Shown here: positions 56,124-64,000 of the stretch, piece after piece
How the letters are laid out: each line of letters opens with the position of its first letter
Numbering within the stretch: position 1 is the first letter of the stretch
Assembly: GCA_016748015.1 (NCBI GenBank)
Contig: JAAOMT010000046.1
Span: 583,779 to 647,778 of the forward strand
From: Geosiphon pyriformis
Lineage: Eukaryota > Glomeromycota > Glomeromycetes > Archaeosporales > Geosiphonaceae
Length of the DNA: 64,000 nt
Direction: 5' to 3'
Program-made: the position numbers and the translations under genes
The notes under the pieces: generated by a model
Database searches by the model: none
Seen by the model: the letters and a program-made list of their open reading frames with translations, nothing else
Told to the model about the DNA's origin: nothing

Positions 56124-57673
56124 ATATTATTAATGAAATATTATTATTTCATTAATTAACTATCTTTTTCTTTTAATTCAAATTTGTTGTATTAATATAA
56201 AATACAAAATTTAAACTAATAGATCAAATATATTGACAAATTTAAGTCATTATCATACGATGTTTACCTAATTTAGGAAAAATTTTCGGGACCCTGATTT
56301 ATTTAAATTGAAAATTTTTTCCACATTGACTTTTAAATTTAGAAAGTTATTGGTTTAATAGCTTCTGTCACGACTTAAAGTCTATGAGCAGAAATAAAGA
56401 TACTCTACCAACTCAATTATGCCAGGTAATCGGGTTTGTTATTCTTCCTTCTTGGGAAGGTGAGGTATCCATCTTTAAGCTGACTTGAGGCACTCTGTTC
56501 AGAACACGGCTAATTAAAAAGGTTATCAACACGACTGCCAATTATTCAGGTAAATCTGGTCTCGGCCTTAAGAAGGCATAATCAATTTCAATTTATGATG
56601 ATTTTACGTGACAATCCAACTCCTAAGGAAAGTCAGTCGACTTTCTTGAGGCCAAAATTCAACGACCTGACTTCCATTTTCATTGTTACTCTTGAGTTTA
56701 GTAGTCTGGTTCTAATTTCTTTGATAAATATTTTACACAGGGATAATCTCAAATTACATAATGTCGACTATAAAGGTGAGATCGGCTGGAAATTTTTCTA
56801 TTTTATTATCTGTGTCATGATGATTTAAATCTTATCCTACACGCAGAATTTTTTATACTGTTGAAAATCCAAATAGTTTCAGCCTTGTCTGATCGCACGT
56901 TGTTTAATCAAATTTGATAATTGAAAAATTTTGATCATTTTACTCACCTCAACTCCACAAATTATCCAGTGGTTTCTTTCGTATGCTTCCATTTTTTGAG
57001 ACCAGATTTGAGGTAAGTGTTCACGTTAATTCAAAATCTTGCGATTTTGAATTTTTCTATTATGATGATATTAAGTAGACGGGCGGACGGAATAAATAAT
57101 GTCGAGTGTCTACAAAAAAAACAAAACCTTACTGAACAAATAATAGCAAAATTATCAAATATTATTGTTCTTTTCCTTTCTGAAATTTTATTTTTAAATT
57201 TTATTTTAGATCGTGAACCAGTATTTCCATCTCGAACTTAGTAATTATATCAAAATCGGAAAAAATTGAATTATTTGTGATTGAAAATATAAACGTTCAC
57301 CCAAAGTCTGAATTTAATTTAATTAACTTCTCTACTGAAGTAATTGCTTGCTAATTTAGACTTTGATGGAGTTGTTTCATCAAATTGATACGTTCAGAAA
57401 ATTTACGTTATCTGATTAAATCAACATTCCAGTCAACGCTAATCAGTCTTTAACTAGAATCAGTTAAAGATTATTTGTGATTCATTATTATTTATTAATA
57501 AATAATATATTAAAAACGCTAATATTTTTTTCAATTTGCACAAAAAATATCAGACAATAAAATCAATAATATCTAGACCATAATTCTAAATTACTGGCTG
57601 CAGGACGACTGATTAAGATCATTTTTGCTAAAGCTTCTAATATGAATTCAGTCTCTTTCCAGTTTTCTTGAGA
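56124..57673. other. Intergenic region upstream of the BEACH gene
   Basis: Mixed composition, less AT-rich than the transposon part. No supported gene: open frames at 56595-56828 and 57017-57241 are short and lack family features. Contains a tRNA-like remnant (56361-56424) and a small perfect hairpin GAAAGTC-AGTC-GACTTTC near 56629. The promoter and 5' UTR of the gene at 57674 should lie toward its right end; no clear TATA box was chosen. Confidence 0.5.
56361..56424 (-). other. tRNA-like remnant (possible SINE or tRNA relic)
   Basis: On the minus strand GGCATAATTGAGTTGGTAGA resembles a tRNA 5' half with D-arm (A box AGTTGGTAGAG). A GACTTTAAGTC stem-loop follows. No B box (GGTTCGA) or acceptor closure was found, so it is not called as a tRNA. 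Confidence 0.25.
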
Positions 57674-60600
57674 ATGGTAACTATTGATAGATTAACTAAA
57701 GAAGAACTTACTAGTATAATTGCTGAGGATTTGAGAATCGATGTTGCTTTTCCTTGTTTTTCGCCAGAGGAAGGTACCGGGGCCACAGCTTGTTGTGTGG
57801 TAAGTCTTAACTACCGTGAGAAGGAATCATCAAAGTAAAGGAGTTGATCAATTAACTTCTGCTTGTTTCAAAGGTTCATAAAAACTGGCTAGCCACTTTG
57901 AAGCGAGCTCGAGTAGGGGAAAGAATTAGTCTAAAACGATATTCAACGGATGATACCTCGAAAAATCTTGAGCAAACTAACGAGGATAGACAGGCGCCAA
58001 CCAGTAATGTTTTAGTCAGCGTGCTTTTAAAACATGTTTCCCCCGAGAAAAAAAGGTGTTTAGAGGCATACATGATTTGTTTCTCTTGATATAATATGAA
58101 CCTTTCAGAAAGAATGTCACATTGATCCCGCTTAACATGGATTTGGATATCTTCAGGCCTCAGCTATATGGAAAGAAAGAGGAAAATGAAGATAGATTTA
58201 TGAAATATAATTCTTTTGATGAGCTGGAGGTACCTATAAGAACTTTTATCAAAGAACAGCTTCAAGATGTTCCAGGGCCCCATTTGTGGGAGCTCGAAGC
58301 AAATTATGAATACTATTATCCCCTGTTATCTAATGATTATCATCAATCAAATGCCGATGATTCTAAAATCGCCGAAGATGAATTGACCCGTCAAAAGGTT
58401 GGAAAGGTATTCAAAATCTGAAGTCTATTGTTAGCCATTCTAATTGTTCCAATTTTTATGATTGAAAAAGTTATTCGTAGAAAAGTTTTTGGCCATATTA
58501 TACCCTGAAAGTGCCTATTTTCGTATCTCCCGTTCTGAAAATACTGACGTCAGCATCTCGCTCGAGCTATTGTCTCAATCTTGTGTTCGGGCGGATAAGC
58601 CCATCTCCAATCCCAATCTGATCGATATATTTGCTGTGATCGAGTCCGAAAAAGCTTATTATTTCATGGCACCGTATCGGGGCACCACCTTGGGTGATTT
58701 ATTGAATTTCAGTTCTGGTGTTTTGAAATCAAATATCAAAAAGTCCTTTATTGTATTTCAACTCTTAAGAGCTATCAAAGGTCTTCATGAGTTGGGGGTG
58801 GTGCATGGAGGGTATGTTCCTTTCATATTATATAATTCTAATCATTGTTGATTTAAATTGAAGAATTTAATCACATGATGAATACGCCTACTGTTACCAA
58901 AATCTCAGAATCAAACCGTCCAATATAATGGTTGATGAAAACCTTTGGATCACTTTAACAGGATTTGAATGTTTTGCTCCCTTTGCCTCCGTATCAGGCA
59001 TCTCAGGTCAGTATTTTTACTGCTCCATAATATTTGCTGTTAATGACATTGGCAACGGTTAATTTTATGTTTTTTGTAATTCATTGGGGTCTCAGACAAA
59101 ATTAAAAAACGTGCAGTACTCGGAATTCCAAGAGGTTGGAGCTACTTTCTTTTTATGACTTCAAATTGAAAAGAAACTAAATTTGGGCACACATAACTTT
59201 TTAATCCCACTTTAGAGATTGCTGACGAATCTTTTACTGTTAAATGGGTTCGCGGGGAAATTTCAAATTTCTCTTATTTGATGTCTCTGAATCACTTAGC
59301 AGGCAGGTACAAACAAGAACGAAATTTTTTATTCTTCGGGAGATTGGTATACATTCTTCCAATATTAACAAACCTGATTTACCCAAAGGCCGCCGCATTG
59401 GGGATCCAAATTTTCATCCTATCTTCCCTTGGATCACAGATTTCACCGGAGCAAATCCTTCGCAAAATTGGCGAGATTTTACCAAAACTAAATTTCGTCT
59501 AAACAAAGGTATTATATAATTTCGTAAAAACCAGCTCATCGATTCCTCTGTAATATAAGCTTATTTTGAATTCGAAAATGATAGGTGACGAACAGTTGGA
59601 TTTTACGTTTGATGGCCCGGTACCACATCATATTACAGATATTTTATCCGATATTACTTATTATGTCTATCTAGCGCGTAAAACCCCGATTCCCGTAGGT
59701 TTTTACGTCTGGTTTTTGGAGGCCTATTCTCATTGAATAATATTGATTTTTTTTCAAAGGTTTTATGTCAATATGTCAGAACCAAGTATGAACCAAACGA
59801 ATATCCCTCTTCACTTCAAAGACTTTTTGAATGGACTCCAGACGAGTGTATCCCAGAGTTCTATACAGGTAAAGAACCGGCTTTCCTAAGATGCGCTCGC
59901 CGATAAACTAATAAAACTATAATATCACGTGGCGTCTTTTAGATTCCAGTATATTCAAATCTATACATCCTGATATGCCTGATCTTCAATTGCCGGGGTT
60001 GTTAATTTACAATTTTTAACCTCTTGTAATAGTCCATTTAGTTTAAAATCTATTATTTTGTGTTATTAACAATGTGATTGGAAAATTTCGATTCTGAAGA
60101 TGGGGATCAACTCCCGAAGAATTCATTCGTATACATTCCGCTGCCTTAGAAAGTGATTTTGTCTCAAGTCAACTTCATAAATGGATAGATTTAACTTTTG
60201 GATGCAAGCTAAGCGGTATATATAATCCTCTTCTACTTCTAATATAATTTCTTGTTAATTCAAATCATGACGAACCCGTTTAATTAATGAAAGGGGATGA
60301 TGCCGTTGAAGCCAAAAATGTTGCCTTACCTCTTTTGGACGGTCAGGATTCTTTTATGAAACATGGGATTACCCAACTGTTCAACGATGAGCATCCTCAA
60401 CGTTCATTCAATTGGAATCAAGCTAAAAGGTAAAGTTATCAATAAGTTTCCATTAATTTAAAATACAACTAATTGAAAATTTTGGTTGACAATTTAATCT
60501 TTAAGGAATTTTACATCACAAATAACGGATGATAAAACATCGCTGGAAAAGTTTAATATTTTGAATTCCAAAAGAAGAATTTCTCAAAGAACAACAATTA

Positions 60601-63600
60601 TGGACAAGTCTGGATTGTCAAAACTCTCTGAGAAAAAAAATTCTGATTTGTTAATATTTGATATTCCTGCTGCTGAAAAGATTATTGCAAAACCTTCCGG
60701 AACAATTTCCCGCAACAAGAAACAAGTCATTACTGCAAAGCCTTTATCCTTGTACGATTTTGGTAATGCCAATCTCGGGAGGGAAAGAGATTTTATAACG
60801 ACAACCATGGCTGATCCCAAAGATCCCCTGGGAAGAATCGAATCCTTGGCGACATTAATGAATTCTATCCCGATAGAATTACCTGATGAAATGAACAGCG
60901 ACATTTTTACTAAAGAATTGAAACACTTTGAGCAAGCACACTCATTCGGAGTCAAATATAAACATTTGAAATCTTCTCATTATCACCCTGATCATGGAGG
61001 ATTAAATGTAGATAGCGAAAATTCCAATTTTGTCTCTAAACAATCTTTCGCTTATGCAAGGGCCTGGGACGCTTATTGCCTTGGAAAAATTTTTGATGAC
61101 ATTTATTGTTCTGGCAAAAAAATAACTCCTTCAGAAATGACTGTGTCCCATTTTCGCACAAATGGGTCCGATTTCCAAAGAGGCATCTCCAAGGTCAGAA
61201 TAAATCAGGTAGAATTTAAAAGAGATGGTCTCTTGCCAGATGATAACCCGCCTCAAGTTTGATTTTGATTTCCAAAACCTCAGGCTCCGTTGGCTGTCGA
61301 CGGTGTCATTGATGCTTTATCTTCTCCTGAGTGGATAGAACGTCCTTCCATCGATGCTATTCTCTACACTTCTACGCCGGCAACCAGCTTGCGAGATTAC
61401 ACCACCACCCTACCTATACCCGAATGTATCTCCGAAGTATACGATTTCCTCACCCGGTTTTATGCAGCGTAAGAATTTGAAATATTTTGCTCTCCTTTAT
61501 TAATTCGATAAATGTAATACTTCAAAGATTCAAACTTATTTTTTATTAGGCATTCGAAAGATAGATTGAAATTAGTCAAAGAATCAATCGAAAAAATATG
61601 TCATCTAAATGATGAGGTATACCTTCAAATCTTTTGTTAATTTATTTATGTATATCGATTGATAATATATGAATAAAATATTTCCTTGATTGTTAAAGGC
61701 TTTCAATCTGATTTTGCCAAGTTTGGTGTCTTTGTACTCGTACGATTCCGTTAAAACTCAAGCCCTCAACCTATTTCCCATGCTTGGTCAACGTTTAGGG
61801 GAAGAAGAAACCAAAAATCATTTGCTTAAACCTATTGTCTCTCTTTTTGAAGTATGTGGTTTTCAATAATTTTTAGTTTTCTTTTTTTTTCAAAACCTAA
61901 GATATTAATTCGCTGTTTCTTATAAATCAGTCCTCACGCCCTTCCATCCCCAAGATTTTATTTAACTGGGGGATAATCGAACAGTTTTTAAGAAGATTTG
62001 GAATAACCAATTTTTTGCAACAAATTTTTCCTCTCTATTTGGATGCCCTAACTGTGGATGAAAAAATCATCGCCACTGTCATCCCTGATGTCGAATCGGA
62101 TTTGAAATATATCATTGATGCTCAACTTACGTCAAGTCCCATATCAGTTTCTAGCAGGTTTTCATTCGACACTACTTCTATTCCTACAGTCACGGCACTG
62201 GCAAATTCGGCACTTGTTGATATTTGGTTTGTGACTCATTCATTTTCTCCTTATCCATAGTATAAATGAATTCCTGGACAGGCTCCAAAGACCACAATTA
62301 ACTTTATTCATTAGCTCCTTAGTAGGACCGATCCTCACCTCCAAATATATCATGAAACAAGTCTATAAATTATTACTTAAAGAATATAGCTCTTTGAACT
62401 TGCTGCTACAATCGATTGCGACAATTGGTATATATAGCTTCAATATTTAGAAAATTTCGGTTTGGTAGCAACTTACTGTTCGACAATATTTTCATTTAAC
62501 ATGTATATTAGGTCAACAGTTTGGAGAGACATTTACTTATTTGCAATACTCACACGCTATATCGGTCATTCAGACAAGCAGTTCATCAGCCGACTCTCGA
62601 AATACCATCATATTAAATAATCATTTAGCGCTATTAGAGAAGGTGAATCATCTTATTTAATAGTTCAATCAATTTCTCGGTACTAATCCTTATCTAACAT
62701 TCCACTGTTATGGTGCTTAGCTAACCTCACAAATATCAAGTAATAAGCTATTTACGGAATTTGAATCAGGATTGGCTGACGCATTCATTAAAATTTTAGA
62801 ATGGAGAGAAATCGATAAAACCACACGCCCTACAGATACAACTCATAATTTAAAAAACAAACTCTCGGTACATCTTAAGATTATTAATTATTTATTGCAG
62901 ATCAGCAATAATGGTAGCAAAGAGGATTGGGAGCGACATGTGAGATCAACTACTTTTTGGTTATTTTTGATTTAACTTAACACTGAAATCGCATCTTTTT
63001 ATTTCTCAGATAGCGCCGATACTACAAAAATATTTTTCTTCCTTTGGAATGTCCCCTGAAAACCTCGAGCAAATTAACTTGGCTAACGGTTCTGGTGATT
63101 TGGAGGAAGAAAGGGATCGACAGGTAAGAAGCCCCATGTGACTATGATAAACTCAATCTTATCAACAGGTTCTCTTATTTCGCTATTGTATAGATGGTAT
63201 ATGCCTATTCTCAATTCTCTAATTTGGTTGGACAAGAATCAATGCGGCGAGTTGTGCTTATTAGGTAGTGCAAGAATTTTCTAAGAGTATATACCTTTTT
63301 GGATAAACTTATGCAAATTTTATTTTAGTGATGCTATCGAGAGTCTTATGGAAGATCAGTTATCATCGAGTAATACTCCTCCCATAAGGGTTACACCGCC
63401 GCTATCAATAGAATATTCTCTTAATGGTCATAGCCCAGACGATTCTCAATCTTCTATTTCCTCTGGGGGAGGAAGAGACCTATCTATAAACAAAGGTCAC
63501 AGTGGTGATGATAAATCATTACTAGCCAAACATGGCAAAGAATCGACCATTACCGGCCTTAGTCTTAATAGAGCCTTTTCACTCTTTGGCAATGATGGGA

Positions 63601-63828
63601 TTCGAAAATCCCCCGATATAATGAACGGGAAACGATTCCCTAGGAGCATGACCATAGGTGCTGGGTCAGTATCACCCCCTACTGCAGAGAAGTAAGTCAT
63701 ATTCGCTGAATTTTGGAATTTATCTTGTCAATATTTATTCAGATGAAAAAAACCATTTTTAATAGATCCAGATTGAAATCCCTCCATCTTACGTGGCGCA
63801 CCAAAAGCACAGCACAGGAAGATTTACG
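57674..63828 (+). CDS. WDR81/GFS12-like BEACH protein, 24 exons, 3' end outside window
   Basis: Exons by splice sites and frame: 57674-57799, 57874-58055, 58109-58406, 58471-58811, 58909-59006, 59216-59302, 59389-59508, 59585-59694, 59760-59868, 59943-59997, 60100-60215, 60294-60429, 60506-61208, 61284-61468, 61550-61616, 61699-61851, 61931-62157, 62261-62427, 62512-62642, 62721-62939, 63010-63123, 63194-63264, 63329-63691, 63766-63828: about 1413 codons. The ends of exons 13 (61208 or 61256) and 17 (62157 or 62226) are uncertain. A kinase-like segment (exons 4-5: [30 protein letters not shown]) lacks the catalytic Asp of HRD and DFG. The BEACH domain (exons 6-11) has [36 protein letters not shown] and [15 protein letters not shown] helical repeat-like middle follows. 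The family usually ends in WD40 repeats, here beyond the edge. Relatives act in endosome/vacuole trafficking and autophagy. The sequence looks intact. Confidence 0.85.
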
Positions 63829-64000
63829 GTAAAGATCATTTAAATAAATAAACTTTAACCTGCATGTATGGAAATTTTTTTTTGGGGTATATGCATTGAT
63901 CGATACCTGTTGCGTTAAATCAAAATCTATGGCAAACAACCAAAAAGGAACCAATATCGAAACCTTTTAAATGTATATTTGTATGCAAGAAATCTCTATC

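Noticed and set aside
56595-56828. Small gene upstream of the BEACH gene
   Set aside because: Short, no recognisable motif, no splice or neighbour support; intergenic sequence here is less AT-rich, which makes chance frames common.
61257-61283. A 27-base intron GTTTGATT...CCTCAG in the BEACH gene
   Set aside because: Much shorter than the other introns of this gene; a 75-base intron from 61209 with the same acceptor is more likely, although the longer exon stays possible.
62227-62260. A 34-base intron ending at the same AG as 62158-62260
   Set aside because: Unusually short, though the sequence before it looks coding; left as an alternative end of exon 17.

Overview
The window looks like nuclear DNA of an arbuscular mycorrhizal fungus (Glomeromycotina, Rhizophagus/Gigaspora-like). 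The base composition is very AT-rich. The LINE and the Gypsy polyproteins resemble, from memory, families I associate with Rhizophagus; no search was run. The one host gene has many short introns, mostly 50-110 nt. No rRNA, CRISPR array or convincing tRNA was seen.

About 56 kb of the 64 kb is a nest of retrotransposons. (1) 1-3.3 kb: the 3' end of a Gypsy element (called F): integrase C-terminus, a 3' ORF, and an LTR that itself carries a solo LTR. (2) 4.1-21.1 kb: a LINE with ORF1, an endonuclease/RT/RNase H ORF2 and a poly(A) tail, split at 10286-20530 by a minus-strand Gypsy element (A). (3) 22.1-22.9 kb: a solo LTR of the A family. (4) 23471-56123: one 32.6-kb composite. Two copies (C and E) of a plus-strand Gypsy family lie head to tail and share outer ATAT flanks. 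Copy C is interrupted in its RT region by a solo LTR of the F family and in its integrase by a minus-strand Gypsy element (D). D is split in its left LTR by a younger copy (B) of the C/E family. (5) 57674-63828: the only clearly functional host gene, a WDR81/GFS12-like protein with a pseudokinase-like segment and a BEACH domain. It runs off the right edge before the expected WD40 repeats.

Four points stand out. Every LTR insertion whose two ends could be read has a 4-bp target duplication, mostly of alternating purine-pyrimidine type. Decay of the elements is dominated by C-to-T and G-to-A transitions and broadly follows nesting age, like repeat-induced point mutation. All LTR families carry an extra ORF between integrase and the 3' LTR, recognisably related in A, D and F. 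The two minus-strand Gypsy families encode a dUTPase, preceded by a Cys-rich segment, between protease and RT.

All coding calls in the transposon region are for broken genes unless stated. Domain limits in broken genes are approximate. Homology statements come from motifs read by eye.
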